64,000 nucleotides of DNA from Pseudoalteromonas distincta (GCF_000814675.1 NZ_JWIG01000011.1:62001-126000), one strand, 5' to 3'. Positions 53,242 through 63,293 are shown, counted from the stretch's first letter. The notes: generated by a model from the sequence alone, not told the origin. Numbers and translations: made by a program.

Positions 53242-54096
53242 ATGACGGGCATGACAAACAATCAACTGCGTAAAAAACAACATTATCCAGCCATTTGGAT
53301 ATCTGATGTTCATTTAGGTTACAAAGATTGTAAAGCTGATTACTTACTTGATTTTTTAAACTCGGTAGAATCTGACACACTTTATTTAGTGGGTGATATT
53401 ATTGACTTATGGTCGATGAAGCGACAGTTTTATTGGCCCCCTTCTCATTATGAAGTATTAAACTGCATACAAACAAAAGCAGCTAGCGGTACACGTGTCA
53501 TTTATATTCCCGGTAATCATGATGAAGCGTTTAGAAACTATATAAATCAAACATTATTTGGTGTTGAAATCCACCAGCAGTTTATTCACACCACTAAAGC
53601 TAATAAACGGTTTTTACTTATACACGGCGACGACTTTGATTCAGCGACTCGTTATAACAAACTTGTTAGTATTGCGGGGGATGCAGGATACGACTTTTTA
53701 TTATTTTTAAATCGCTGGACCAATCGTATACGTAAAATATTTGGTGGTAACTACTACTCGCTTGCATCATGGATAAAAGCTCGGGTACACAAAGCACGAG
53801 AAGCGATTAGTGCCTTTGAAGATGCCGCAGTTCATGAAGCTAAAAAACAAAACGTAGATGGTATTATTTGTGGACACATTCACCATCCCAAAATAAAAGT
53901 GGATGACGATATTATATACTGTAACGATGGTGATTGGATTGAGAGCTGTACTGCGCTTGTAGAGCAGCAAGATGGAAAGATAGAATTACTACATTGGTCA
54001 GATACACAATTTATACTTGATAGCGCAGACATAGCTATTCTTAACACGCCTTTTAATACAACAACAAGTACCAAACCAAAAAAATCAGCTGCCTAG
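53242..54096 (+). CDS. UDP-2,3-diacylglucosamine diphosphatase-like metallophosphoesterase
   Basis: The 284-residue protein carries the calcineurin-like metal motifs: WISDVHLGYKDC, YLVGDIIDLWS, IPGNHDEAFR, LLIHGDDFD and GIICGHIHHPKI, in that order. This is the LpxH/LpxH2-type pattern for cleaving UDP-2,3-diacylglucosamine in lipid A synthesis; the LpxH2-like variant with YLVGDIIDLWS fits best. A second LpxH may exist elsewhere in the genome. The start is uncertain: ATG 53242 and ATG 53251 are both possible and neither has a strong Shine-Dalgarno. A convergent hairpin follows. Confidence 0.85.
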   Translation: MTGMTNNQLRKKQHYPAIWISDVHLGYKDCKADYLLDFLNSVESDTLYLVGDIIDLWSMKRQFYWPPSHYEVLNCIQTKAASGTRVIYIPGNHDEAFRNYINQTLFGVEIHQQFIHTTKANKRFLLIHGDDFDSATRYNKLVSIAGDAGYDFLLFLNRWTNRIRKIFGGNYYSLASWIKARVHKAREAISAFEDAAVHEAKKQNVDGIICGHIHHPKIKVDDDIIYCNDGDWIESCTALVEQQDGKIELLHWSDTQFILDSADIAILNTPFNTTTSTKPKKSAA

Positions 54097-54108
54097 CAGC
54101 TGATTTTA
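54081..54108. terminator. Bidirectional terminator between convergent genes
   Basis: AAAATCAGCTGC (54081-54092) and GCAGCTGATTTT (54096-54107) form a perfect twelve-base stem, serving the LpxH-like gene and the hybrid kinase. Confidence 0.9.
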
Positions 54109-54115
54109 AAAACGA

Positions 54116-57100
54116 TTAACTTAACCAAGTAATTAGCTTATCTTTTAAAGTTTCTGGTTTAATTGGTTTTGTAATGTAGTCGTTCATTCCAGCAGCTAAA
54201 CATCGCTCTCTATCACCTTCCATCGCACTCGCTGTCATAGCGATAATCGGTATGTAAGTATAATCTACCCCTGCCTTACTATTTCTAATTTCACTTGTTG
54301 TATCGTAGCCGTTTAAATTAGGCATTTGGCAATCCATTAATATAACATCAAAAGCTTGCTCTTCGTTTTCTCTCAATGCTTCTAATGCTTCTACACCGTC
54401 TGACGCACAAGTGATTTTTACTTTAGTACGCTTTAATATCGCCTTTGCTACTTCAATGTTTATCATATTATCGTCAACTAATAATATATGATAAGCAGAT
54501 AGGTCAGGCTCTACTTGTTCCTCTTCCAAGCCTTTAGGTGGCGCTATAATACAGTCACTACTAGCACCAAATAAGCTGGCTAATTTATAACTGAATTGAT
54601 CTTGAGTGAGTGGTTTATTTAAAATATGGCTGCCTTCAGGTAATACCGTTTTGATTGGCTTATCTGTCACCATGTCTCGTAAAATTAAAACATACTTTTT
54701 ATTAAACTGTTTACAGTAATCAATTAACGCATCAATTTGAGGATGCTCATCATCAATTAATAATAAATCAGCTTCAAACTCTTTGTGCTCACTAAAGTAG
54801 TCAAGTCGTACAATGTTTTCTGCTTTTACTTTGCAGGTTAATAACAATAAGTCGCATACGTTTTTATAAACGTTATCGCGCGCTATTAATGCAGCTACGT
54901 TGATACTTGTAGCAAGCTCTATACCTGTGTTTAATTTTTTCTCTTGTGCAACGTGTAGCTCAACCGTTGCGGTAAAGGTACTACCCGCGCCCTTTTCACT
55001 TATAACCGTAATATTACCACCCATTAACTGAGCAAGCTTTTTACATATAGATAACCCTAAGCCTGTACCACCAAAATGGCGGGTCGTGCTTGAGTCTTCT
55101 TGCGTAAATACTTCAAATAATTTGTCTATGTTTTCAGGCGCTATACCAATTCCGGTATCTTTTATTGTAAAGCTCATTAATAACTTTGAGTCAGTAATGT
55201 ACTTAGAGCCAACAGTTAAACTTACTTCACCTCTATGAGTAAATTTAAACGCATTATTAACTAGGTTAATTAAAATTTGTTTAAGTCGATGGCTGTCGCC
55301 AATAACCATTCTGTCTACTACATCTTTAGTATCTAAAAATACTTCAAGACCTTTGCGTTGCCCTTGTAACGCTAAAGAGCTAATCATATCGCTACATACT
55401 GTAACAACATCAAATGTATGATTATCAATATCAAGCTTACCTGCTTCTATTTTAGAAAAATCAAGGATATCGTTAATCAAATTCATCAATGAATTAGCAC
55501 TGCTATTTGCTAGTTTTAAATAATGGTATTGTTGTTCGGTTAAGCCATCTTCTTTGAGCATTTCAAGCATCCCTAATACGCCATTCATTGGTGTGCGTAT
55601 TTCGTGAGAGATATTTGCTACAAAGTCACTTTTTGCATGGCTTGCTGCTAATGCTTGGTCAATTGCACGCTCTAGTTCAATGGTCCTTTGTGAAACCTTT
55701 AGCTCCAGAGTACTGTTTAACGCTTCGAGCTCTGATTGCGTATTTTTTAATGAACTAATATTTCTTAAAATAGCCGCAACTTGATAACGATTATTATATA
55801 CATCAAAAATACTGCTAAGCGTAATCGAAAAATATTGTTTGTTGCCATTGCCATCTGTGTAGATTGCTTCAAACGGCATTTTTGAACCGTTTGTAATAGT
55901 CTCTTGTATACAATTAGTGTCTGCGTTGTTTAAATTAAACAGGGAGACAAAATCAGGATTAGTGCCTGAAATTGAACTACCAAAAACCTCTTTAGCGGTA
56001 TTATTAAAGTGAACAATTTCCCCGTTTTGCTCAATTGTAAAAATAGCATCCAAAGAATTTTCTATTACTTTATTGTTTTGCTCTTTTAAAGAATTAATTA
56101 ACAGCTTACGGTTTATAAAACGTTGGTATAAAAAAGCAATAACTAAAAATATGCTAAAAAATACCACCAACATTGCAATAAAGTTTTGACGTCTCTCATT
56201 CACCTTTGCAAACAATGTTTTTGTATCAACACTTACACCAAGCTCTAAAGGTAGCATGGCTATATCACCCTCAAACGAAATTCGTTTTTTTAAAGTGTAA
56301 GCCACTGGATAATTACTTATTGGTAAAGTGCCTTGCTCTGTCATGGTGGTTGCAGTGGAAAATTCATCAGACCATGTTTTTGCTTTATTAAATTCAAAAC
56401 TGAATCGAAGTTGAGGGCTTGGATGATATAAAAATTCACCTTCATTATTCATAAGGTAAATCTGCGTCCCTTGTGGAGATTCAACTGTTAAATCTTCAAG
56501 TAATTTATCCGCAAAGTAATTAGTAACTAATATTGCAAATATTTTATTATTTTCATCAAAAACAGGCTTAGCAACACGAAAAGTGCTTATATAAGGTTCT
56601 TGTATCTGTCCATTTTCACGGTTGTAGTTAATTGGAGAAATATAAACACTTTTCTTATCAAGCATGCTTGCTTTGATTATGTAATCGCGTTGACCTTTTT
56701 TTTGTAATTGCAGACCTTGCAGTCGATTAATCTCTCCAAGTTGATTTCGGTCAACTCTAACAATCTCTTGCCCACCATCTTCGAGCATAATATAGCGAGC
56801 TTGCAAAATACTGTCATCGGTCTGCATAAAACCAGTAAAAATACTTGCTAAGCGCTCTTGCCAAACATCTATTGGCGTACCAAGAACAGGATCAATTAGT
56901 TTATTTTCTTTAGCGCGGGTAATGCCTTGTATTGGTGGTGTAGCATCTAAAAAGCGAATGGCGGTAACACTGTCTTTAAGATGTTTTTTTAATGAAAGGC
57001 TTTTTGTTTCAAGTTCACGCTTTAATTCTATTTGAGCTGAATTATAAACATCACTTCTTACTTTTTGATCGAACAAATACAGAGATGGTAAAGCTATAAG

Positions 57101-57175
57101 AACAAATATTATTGTTGCAACGAGCATTAGTTTATTATTTTTTGTCACATTCAAAAAAATATTCCTTTTTAACAT
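54116..57175 (-). CDS. Hybrid sensor histidine kinase (Cache, PAS, kinase, receiver)
   Basis: The 1019-residue protein has two membrane segments (about 15-33 and 331-350) enclosing a large periplasmic Cache-like sensor. A PAS domain follows (about 365-475), then a coiled coil, HisKA (H524 in FVANISHEIRTPMNGVLG) and HATPase (NAFKFTHRGEV, DTGIGIA, GTGLGLSICKKLAQLMGG). A degenerate receiver-like region (about 765-880) and an intact receiver at the C terminus (D948 in VILMDCQMPNLNGY) complete it. BarA-like in layout but without an HPt domain, so it needs a separate phosphotransfer protein. Monocistronic; AT-rich upstream region. Confidence 0.92.
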   Translation of the reverse strand: MLKRNIFLNVTKNNKLMLVATIIFVLIALPSLYLFDQKVRSDVYNSAQIELKRELETKSLSLKKHLKDSVTAIRFLDATPPIQGITRAKENKLIDPVLGTPIDVWQERLASIFTGFMQTDDSILQARYIMLEDGGQEIVRVDRNQLGEINRLQGLQLQKKGQRDYIIKASMLDKKSVYISPINYNRENGQIQEPYISTFRVAKPVFDENNKIFAILVTNYFADKLLEDLTVESPQGTQIYLMNNEGEFLYHPSPQLRFSFEFNKAKTWSDEFSTATTMTEQGTLPISNYPVAYTLKKRISFEGDIAMLPLELGVSVDTKTLFAKVNERRQNFIAMLVVFFSIFLVIAFLYQRFINRKLLINSLKEQNNKVIENSLDAIFTIEQNGEIVHFNNTAKEVFGSSISGTNPDFVSLFNLNNADTNCIQETITNGSKMPFEAIYTDGNGNKQYFSITLSSIFDVYNNRYQVAAILRNISSLKNTQSELEALNSTLELKVSQRTIELERAIDQALAASHAKSDFVANISHEIRTPMNGVLGMLEMLKEDGLTEQQYHYLKLANSSANSLMNLINDILDFSKIEAGKLDIDNHTFDVVTVCSDMISSLALQGQRKGLEVFLDTKDVVDRMVIGDSHRLKQILINLVNNAFKFTHRGEVSLTVGSKYITDSKLLMSFTIKDTGIGIAPENIDKLFEVFTQEDSSTTRHFGGTGLGLSICKKLAQLMGGNITVISEKGAGSTFTATVELHVAQEKKLNTGIELATSINVAALIARDNVYKNVCDLLLLTCKVKAENIVRLDYFSEHKEFEADLLLIDDEHPQIDALIDYCKQFNKKYVLILRDMVTDKPIKTVLPEGSHILNKPLTQDQFSYKLASLFGASSDCIIAPPKGLEEEQVEPDLSAYHILLVDDNMINIEVAKAILKRTKVKITCASDGVEALEALRENEEQAFDVILMDCQMPNLNGYDTTSEIRNSKAGVDYTYIPIIAMTASAMEGDRERCLAAGMNDYITKPIKPETLKDKLITWLS

Positions 57176-57399
57176 TTACCTTCACCATAAGTTTTTATTG
57201 TTATTAGTATAGAGTATTAAAGAGAGAATTGGACCCTCTAACTAATCAGTTATCGTTATAATTTTTATAATAAAAAGACTAAATTATTAGTTTTATTTAG
57301 AGCATAACCCTTATGTGAATTTTAAATGAATGGGTGAAAAAATATTGGCTTACAAAATTAATAAATGGGCTATTTTAACTATTAATCGCTTCAAAGTAT

Positions 57400-57423
57400 A
57401 AAAGGTAGCAATTGCTACCTTTT
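57400..57423. terminator. Terminator after the ABC exporter genes
   Basis: AAAAGGTAGC (57400-57409) and GCTACCTTTT (57414-57423) are perfectly complementary around AATT. It closes the minus-strand ABC operon. Confidence 0.85.
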
Positions 57424-57450
57424 ATATATTCTTAAAACCCTTTATGTACA

Positions 57451-58662
57451 TTATCTAAATAGCACATCTTCTCTGTTAAACCACTTGACACAAAATGCCA
57501 ATAGCCCAGCAGCAATGATTGCAGTGGCTAAAAATATTAAGCCTACAAATGTGTAATCAACAGTCCCTTTTACTATTTCTTTAATTGCTAATGCTACGTT
57601 TGTAACAGGAATGAATGCTGTTTTAGCAGTAAGTTCCATATTTGGCATTATTGAAATAATAATCGGGAAAAATACGCCCATACTAAGTGGTGCCATATAA
57701 TTTTGCGCTTCTTTAAACGTGCGAGCATAGATAGATATAGCCAGAGCTAAGGCCGAAAAGATAGCTGCAACAGGTAGTAATAGTACAAATATCATTAGTA
57801 AATCGGTAACTGCTAATGTACTAAATGCGGCTTTAATAAAATCAAGATCGGCAAATGCGAGCGCCAATGCTATCCAACAGCCCATACTTAAGACGGTTAT
57901 GGTTGTGGAGGCAATGGATGTAGTTAACAAGGTTATAAACTTACCAAGCACCAACTCTGTACGCGTAATAGGTGTAAGTAGAAGTGTTTCTAGCGTGCCG
58001 CGTTCTTTTTCGCCAGCGCCTAAATCAATAGCGGGATAAGTTGCCCCCATCAATACTAATGGAATAAGTAGGTAAGGTAAAAAACCGCCAATTTTTTCGC
58101 CAAGGTTTTCACGTTTATCGGCTGTATCTACTTTTATTACTTCAATTGGATTAAGAATAGATTTTTGAACAGACTCTTCAATACCAAAACTGATTAGCTT
58201 TTGAGTTTGCAGCACGTCACTGTATTCTTTTGCGAGCTCTTTAACGCGTTCGAATAAAAAGTTGATAGATTTTGAATCGTTAAAAACAACCTGCCACTGG
58301 CTTTGTTTTCCATCGTCCAATGTTTGCACAGCATGACTTGGTAAATAAATACCCATATCAATATCGCCAGCGATTACACCTGCTTTAAGCTCATCAATAT
58401 TGTTAAAGGTTTTATCCCCTTTATAAAGCTCAAAACTTTTGTGATAAAACACTTTGTCAGTAAATTCTTGTGCGTATTCACCGTTGATAATCGCGTAAGT
58501 ATTTACTTTTTGCTCAGCATCCATTGCAGCTTGCGAGCTTATAAATGCCATTACGGCAAACAATAACGGAAATATAGCAACAGGAAGCGCGACTACAAAT
58601 AATAGCGTTTTTTTATCGCGTAATAACTCTCTTAATTCCTTTTTAAATACCTCAAACATCAT
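57451..58662 (-). CDS. ABC exporter permease, NatB-like
   Basis: The 403-residue permease has an N-terminal membrane segment (FVVALPVAIFPLLFAVMAFIS), a long periplasmic insertion to about residue 185 and five further segments in the C-terminal half (LIPLVLMGATYPAIDL to LLAFCVKWF). The conserved block GAGEKERGTLETLLLTPITRTELVLGKF is the signature of ABC-2 permeases of the NatB type. It overlaps the ATPase gene by eleven bases. Family members export Na+ or other small molecules; the cargo here is unknown. Confidence 0.88.
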   Translation of the reverse strand: MMFEVFKKELRELLRDKKTLLFVVALPVAIFPLLFAVMAFISSQAAMDAEQKVNTYAIINGEYAQEFTDKVFYHKSFELYKGDKTFNNIDELKAGVIAGDIDMGIYLPSHAVQTLDDGKQSQWQVVFNDSKSINFLFERVKELAKEYSDVLQTQKLISFGIEESVQKSILNPIEVIKVDTADKRENLGEKIGGFLPYLLIPLVLMGATYPAIDLGAGEKERGTLETLLLTPITRTELVLGKFITLLTTSIASTTITVLSMGCWIALALAFADLDFIKAAFSTLAVTDLLMIFVLLLPVAAIFSALALAISIYARTFKEAQNYMAPLSMGVFFPIIISIMPNMELTAKTAFIPVTNVALAIKEIVKGTVDYTFVGLIFLATAIIAAGLLAFCVKWFNREDVLFR

Positions 58663-59440
58663 GTTTCTCCGTTAATATATTCATAAACGCTTGATTAAGC
58701 TCATCACTATTGCCTGCTTGTTTAAACTCTTCTACTGTTCCGTCAAAACAGCTAATACCTTCGTTAATTACAGCGACACGGTCACATAAAAGGGCTACTT
58801 CATCTAGATGATGGGTTGAGAAAATAACAGGCGTCCCTTGCGCCTTTAAACCTTTGATAAATTTAATGACTGTTTGTGTTGTCATTATATCAAGGCCCGT
58901 TGTTGGCTCATCAAGTACCACAACTGCTGGGCGATGAACAACTGCACGCGCTATATTTGCTTTTTGCTTCATACCTGTTGAAAGGTTTTCTGCCCGTTTA
59001 TCTACAAATTTATGCATATCAAGCAATGTAAATAGCTCATCACAACGCGATGCTATATCGCTTTTGTTCATGCCATGAAGCTTTGCAAAATACTCTATGT
59101 TTTCTTTTACAGTTAAGCGGCCATACAAACCCGTAGAGCCTGATAAAAATCCAATAGACTTACGGCCCAGTAGCGGTTTTTTTACAATATCGTTTCCGGC
59201 AATCGTTATTGAGCCTTCATCGGGCTTTAACGCGGTTGAAATCATTCTAAGTGTCGTCGTTTTACCCGCACCATTTGGGCCGAGCAATCCAAGTACCTCA
59301 CCTTTAGCGCAACTAAAACTAACGTCTCGTACTGAGTGAAAGTAGTCTTTATCTTCACGAGGATCGATGTCGTCTATTTTATTTTTTTTGTGATCTTTAG
59401 TTAGCTTAAATTTCTTTTTAAGCCCAGCAACTTCTATCAT
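58652..59440 (-). CDS. ABC exporter ATP-binding protein, NatA-like
   Basis: The 262-residue ATPase has Walker A GPNGAGKTTTLRMI, ENLSTGMKQKANIARAVVH (signature), Walker B VVVLDEPTTGLD and FSTHHLDEVALL. A charged insertion near residues 12-30 (KDHKKNKIDDIDPREDKD) precedes the P-loop and is shared by some NatA-like proteins. Partner of the adjacent permease; it also overlaps the DUF3025 gene by four bases. Confidence 0.9.
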   Translation of the reverse strand: MIEVAGLKKKFKLTKDHKKNKIDDIDPREDKDYFHSVRDVSFSCAKGEVLGLLGPNGAGKTTTLRMISTALKPDEGSITIAGNDIVKKPLLGRKSIGFLSGSTGLYGRLTVKENIEYFAKLHGMNKSDIASRCDELFTLLDMHKFVDKRAENLSTGMKQKANIARAVVHRPAVVVLDEPTTGLDIMTTQTVIKFIKGLKAQGTPVIFSTHHLDEVALLCDRVAVINEGISCFDGTVEEFKQAGNSDELNQAFMNILTEKHDV

Positions 59441-60249
59441 GTTCGCATCCTTCGTTTCGCTCTAAAATAATCTGTATTGTTGTAAAAAGAGTCGTCTTTG
59501 TTTTCGTCATGCCAGCCTGGCACACCTAATAAAGGCAGTGGTGAAAGCTTTTTGTTATCGGCTAAGCAGTTATCTGTACTAATCATCTCATAAAGGGCTT
59601 GGTCAAGGTACTGGTATTGAGTTACTAAATCTTTACAAAATATTTCATTAGGTACACAAACAAATAACGCTTTACCCGTTAAACCTATATAGGGCTTTGT
59701 TAGCATTTCATAATTAGCATGACCAAACATAAAAGGTTTTATTGTTTTACCCCACTCATGTTTGTGTTCAACGAATGCAGTTTTCCATTGGTGATCGCAA
59801 AGCCACTGCTGCCATTTACTCTCACTTATAGCTAATACAACACCACACTCATCAAAAAGCGTTAGTGCATTACGATGCTTAGTACGCTGTTGCAGTCCAT
59901 GCTCAGCTATATCTTGCACATGTCTATGGTTTATTAACGCTTTGGTTTTAGGAAATAAACACCATATAAACCCACCAAATAAGTCATGCCAGTTTTCACT
60001 GCGTGTAGGTACAACACCTGTTTCAAAAATTACTTGCTCATAATACCGCTCGCCAAAGTCTACCTTTGCATCATCTTCAAAAGTAATAGGAATATTATTC
60101 TCATTAATAGCAGTTAAAAATGGAGAAAACCACTGCGGCGATGGCCAATCTGTTAGTTCGTTAACTTTAAATAGCTCACGTAAATGCGCAAATGCACCTG
60201 TTTCTAAACTACTGATTTGCCACTGCTCGGGGGGAGTAAAACGCTTCAT
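59437..60249 (-). CDS. DUF3025 family protein
   Basis: The 270-residue cytosolic protein matches DUF3025 by its blocks RYYEQVIFETGVVPTRSENWHDLFGGFIWCLFPKTKALINHRH, followed by RTKHRNALTLFDECGVVLAI. The two regions rich in W, H and R suggest a nucleic-acid or metal-binding fold, but function is unknown. It is the first gene of a three-gene operon with the exporter, overlapping natA by four bases. Starts at ATG 60249. Confidence 0.85.
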   Translation of the reverse strand: MKRFTPPEQWQISSLETGAFAHLRELFKVNELTDWPSPQWFSPFLTAINENNIPITFEDDAKVDFGERYYEQVIFETGVVPTRSENWHDLFGGFIWCLFPKTKALINHRHVQDIAEHGLQQRTKHRNALTLFDECGVVLAISESKWQQWLCDHQWKTAFVEHKHEWGKTIKPFMFGHANYEMLTKPYIGLTGKALFVCVPNEIFCKDLVTQYQYLDQALYEMISTDNCLADNKKLSPLPLLGVPGWHDENKDDSFYNNTDYFRAKRRMRT

Positions 60250-60362
60250 TTAAACCTTTAACAATTTATGCCTATAATTTACGAGAAGTTTACCGCAAAA
60301 ACTGGTTCTGCTTAATAGAAGTTAATATACTAATCACAACTTAAAACAAAAAAAGAGCTGAC

Positions 60363-61988
60363 ATGAAACATTATTTCTCTCTCACACTCCTCGCTACTGC
60401 TGTTTTAGCAGGTTGCGCAACAACAAGTATTACCCCTACTGATGTAACAAATGGTTATAACAGTATTCAAGCTGATGAACTGGCTAAACATGTAAAAGTA
60501 CTCGCATCGGATGAGTTTGGTGGACGTGCTCCTTCATCACCTGGCGAAAAGCTAACGCTTGATTATTTAACTGCGCAGTTTAAAGCTTTAGGTTTAAAAC
60601 CAGGTAATGGCGACAGTTACTTACAAGAAGTGCCATTGGTTTCTTTAGAAGCTGATTCGAACATGGTGCTTAATATTGGCGGTAAAGACTACCAATACAA
60701 AAAAGACATGGTTATGGGTAGCAGTCGGATAAGTGCTCAAGAAGGCATAGAAAACTCTGAACTTGTATTTGTAGGCTACGGCGTTAACGCACCTGAATAC
60801 AATTGGAATGATTACGAAGGTTTAGACGTTAAGGGCAAAACGGTTGTGATGCTGGTTAACGATCCAGGCTTTGCAACAAAAGATCCTGCGTTATTCACTG
60901 GCGACGCAATGACCTATTATGGGCGTTGGACATACAAATATGAAGAAGCTAGTCGCCAAGGTGCAGCTGGTGCAATTATTATTCATGAAACAGCACCTGC
61001 GTCATATCCATGGTCAGTAGTTGAAAACTCTTGGAGCGGTGAGCAGTTTGGTTTTCAAAAAGAAAACAATAATATGGACCGTGTAGCCGTTGAAGGCTGG
61101 GTTACAACTGACGTAGCAAAAGAGCTATTCACTAAAGCAGGATTAGATTTTGAGACTGCGAAAGAAAACGCAGCTAAAGGTGCTTACCATGTTGATATGG
61201 GCGATTTAACTGCTTCTGTTAATGTTAAAAATACAATTAAAAAATCAGTGTCGTATAACTTTATCGCTACGTTACCAGGAAGCGAGCAACCAGATGAGCA
61301 TGTTATTTACTCAGCGCATTGGGATCACTTAGGTACAGATAAAACACGTAAAGGCGATCAAATTTACAACGGTGCTCACGACAACGCAACGGGTACAGCT
61401 GGGCTTATTGAAGTAGCTGAAGCCTTTACTAAATTACCTAAGCACCCTAGCCGCTCAATGACATTTTTAGCAGTAACTGCTGAAGAGCAAGGCTTACTAG
61501 GTTCTAAATACTATGCAGCTAACCCAGTGATTGCAGCTAATAAAACAGTCGCTAACATAAACATGGATAGCTTAAATTTATTAGGCAAAGTAAAAGACAT
61601 GAATGTGGTTGGTATTGGCAAGTCACAAATGGATGAGTTTTTAGCAACTGCAGCTAAAGAGCAAGGCAGAACAATATCAGGCGATCCTAAACCATCATCT
61701 GGTGGCTATTACCGCTCTGATCACTTTGCATTTGCTAATATGGGGATTCCAGCCATGTACGCAGGTGGCGGCACAGTCGCAGCTGACGAAGAGACAGCTA
61801 ATTACCGTAAACGCATGAGTTTAGTACTTCGCGGTTGTTATCATCAACCATGTGATCGTTACCGTGACGAATGGGATTTATCGGGTGCTGTTCAAGACTT
61901 ACAATTGTTTTATAAAGTAGGTTTTGATATTTCGGAGCAAGAGCAATGGCCAACGTGGAATGCAAACTCAGAATTTCAACGTAAGTAG
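60363..61988 (+). CDS. M28-family zinc aminopeptidase lipoprotein
   Basis: The 541-residue protein has a lipoprotein signal with lipobox LAGC (C18). An M28 catalytic domain carries the zinc ligands: SAHWDHLG, GAHDNATGTAGLIEVAEAF, AEEQGLLGSKYY, the aspartate in MDSLNLLG and the histidine of SDHFAFANMGIPAMY. A PA-like insertion (about 125-270) sits between the first strand and the zinc site. It probably degrades peptides at the outer membrane or periplasm. ATG 60363; monocistronic. Confidence 0.92.
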   Translation: MKHYFSLTLLATAVLAGCATTSITPTDVTNGYNSIQADELAKHVKVLASDEFGGRAPSSPGEKLTLDYLTAQFKALGLKPGNGDSYLQEVPLVSLEADSNMVLNIGGKDYQYKKDMVMGSSRISAQEGIENSELVFVGYGVNAPEYNWNDYEGLDVKGKTVVMLVNDPGFATKDPALFTGDAMTYYGRWTYKYEEASRQGAAGAIIIHETAPASYPWSVVENSWSGEQFGFQKENNNMDRVAVEGWVTTDVAKELFTKAGLDFETAKENAAKGAYHVDMGDLTASVNVKNTIKKSVSYNFIATLPGSEQPDEHVIYSAHWDHLGTDKTRKGDQIYNGAHDNATGTAGLIEVAEAFTKLPKHPSRSMTFLAVTAEEQGLLGSKYYAANPVIAANKTVANINMDSLNLLGKVKDMNVVGIGKSQMDEFLATAAKEQGRTISGDPKPSSGGYYRSDHFAFANMGIPAMYAGGGTVAADEETANYRKRMSLVLRGCYHQPCDRYRDEWDLSGAVQDLQLFYKVGFDISEQEQWPTWNANSEFQRK

Positions 61989-62043
61989 CATTGGTTTAAC
62001 ATCGAAAAACTCAAAGAGAGTAATCGATTTAAATAGATGCAAA

Positions 62044-62058
62044 TGATATTGATTATCA
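62044..62058. promoter_or_regulatory. Fur box before the metal exporter
   Basis: TGATATTGATTATCA differs from the 7-1-7 consensus TGATAATGATTATCA at one base only. It lies 50 bases before the exporter start. Confidence 0.75.
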
Positions 62059-62070
62059 TTTAATTAAAAT

Positions 62071-62110
62071 ATACAGTGTTACTAAGTTTATTTAATTGGT
62101 AACACTGTAT
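62071..62110 (+). promoter_or_regulatory. Long inverted repeat overlapping the exporter start codon
   Basis: ATACAGTGTTAC (62071-62082) pairs perfectly with GTAACACTGTAT (62099-62110). The right arm includes the AT of the ATG at 62109-62111. As RNA this would sequester the start codon; as DNA it could be an operator for a metal regulator. Confidence 0.6.
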
Positions 62111-63278
62111 GATTTTACTCTCTCAAATAGGATTTATTACGCCCGCTTCTAAACGCTTTGTTAGCCAAAATAAACGTTTATTATTACCACTTTTTTTACT
62201 GGTATGCTTAGCTGTGCCATCACTTCGTGAAATTACAATAACAGCACTAAGCGATGCTTTTTTTCAAGTTAGCGTATTTGTTGCTGCTACATTATTAATA
62301 TATTACTACGCCATAGAGCATTTACCTCAATTAGAACTTAGTTATTTAAGTGCTAAATCGCCGGTATTAGAAATATTTTTTGCTGCCGTTTTAGGTGCCC
62401 TTCCTGGATGTGGTGGTGCAATAATAGTGGTTACCCAGTTTACAAAAGGCCAAGCAAGTTTTGGGGCTATTGTTGCTGTTTTAACAGCTACAATGGGAGA
62501 TGCCGCATTTTTACTCCTTGCCACTCGCCCTACTGAAGGTTTAACCATAATGGCTATTGGCTTAGTAGTAGGCACGCTTTGTGGTGTTATAGTAAACGCC
62601 CTTCATGCAAAAGACTTTTTACGCCCAACAAAGCAAGAACAAAAACACCAAGTTAAAGTATTGCCAACTAGTATAATTAAAATAAGCAAACCCGTTTGGA
62701 TGTTCGCTATTATTCCAAGCCTCATTATTGCTTTTTTAATTGCATTTAATGTCAACTTTGATCAATTTGGAAAATACACAGGCACAAGTATTAGTATTTT
62801 TGGTGCTGCAATGGCGTTATTTACTGTAACTATATGGGCGTATTCTTCTAAAGGTGAAAGCTATAAAGAAGTAACCTCAGAAGACGATGAATGTAATCCA
62901 CCTTCTAAAATTATTAAAGTACTTCAAGACACACACTTTGTGACCGCATGGGTAGTGGCATCATTTATGTTGTTTGAGATTTTAGTAAATATTGCAGGGC
63001 TTGATTTAAAAAACTGGTTTGCACACTATGCTTATTTAGCGCCACTTATTGCTGTAGTGATTGGTTTTTTACCAGGTTGTGGTCCGCAAATAATTGTTAC
63101 TACGTTATATATTCAAGGCATTATTCCCTTTAGTGCATTAACTGCTAATGCAATATCTAATGATGGTGATGCGTTATTTCCTGCAATTGCAATGGCACCT
63201 AAAGCGGCTGTAATTGCGACTGTGTATACATCTATTCCTGCTTTGGCCGTTGGCTATGGCCTTTACTTTTTAAGTTAA
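62109..63278 (+). CDS. Predicted heavy-metal (manganese) exporter, 10-TM type
   Basis: The 389-residue protein has about ten membrane segments in two related halves, each with a glycine-cysteine-glycine motif: FAAVLGALPGCGGAIIVVTQF and IGFLPGCGPQIIVTTLYIQG. This two-LPGCG layout is the ArsP_2-type family annotated as putative manganese or heavy-metal transporters. A Fur box lies 50 bases upstream. There is no visible Shine-Dalgarno; the ATG sits in an inverted repeat, so initiation may be regulated or the true leader may differ. Inner membrane; specificity not proven. Confidence 0.85.
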   Translation: MILLSQIGFITPASKRFVSQNKRLLLPLFLLVCLAVPSLREITITALSDAFFQVSVFVAATLLIYYYAIEHLPQLELSYLSAKSPVLEIFFAAVLGALPGCGGAIIVVTQFTKGQASFGAIVAVLTATMGDAAFLLLATRPTEGLTIMAIGLVVGTLCGVIVNALHAKDFLRPTKQEQKHQVKVLPTSIIKISKPVWMFAIIPSLIIAFLIAFNVNFDQFGKYTGTSISIFGAAMALFTVTIWAYSSKGESYKEVTSEDDECNPPSKIIKVLQDTHFVTAWVVASFMLFEILVNIAGLDLKNWFAHYAYLAPLIAVVIGFLPGCGPQIIVTTLYIQGIIPFSALTANAISNDGDALFPAIAMAPKAAVIATVYTSIPALAVGYGLYFLS

Positions 63279-63293
63279 AATTGCCATAAACAA

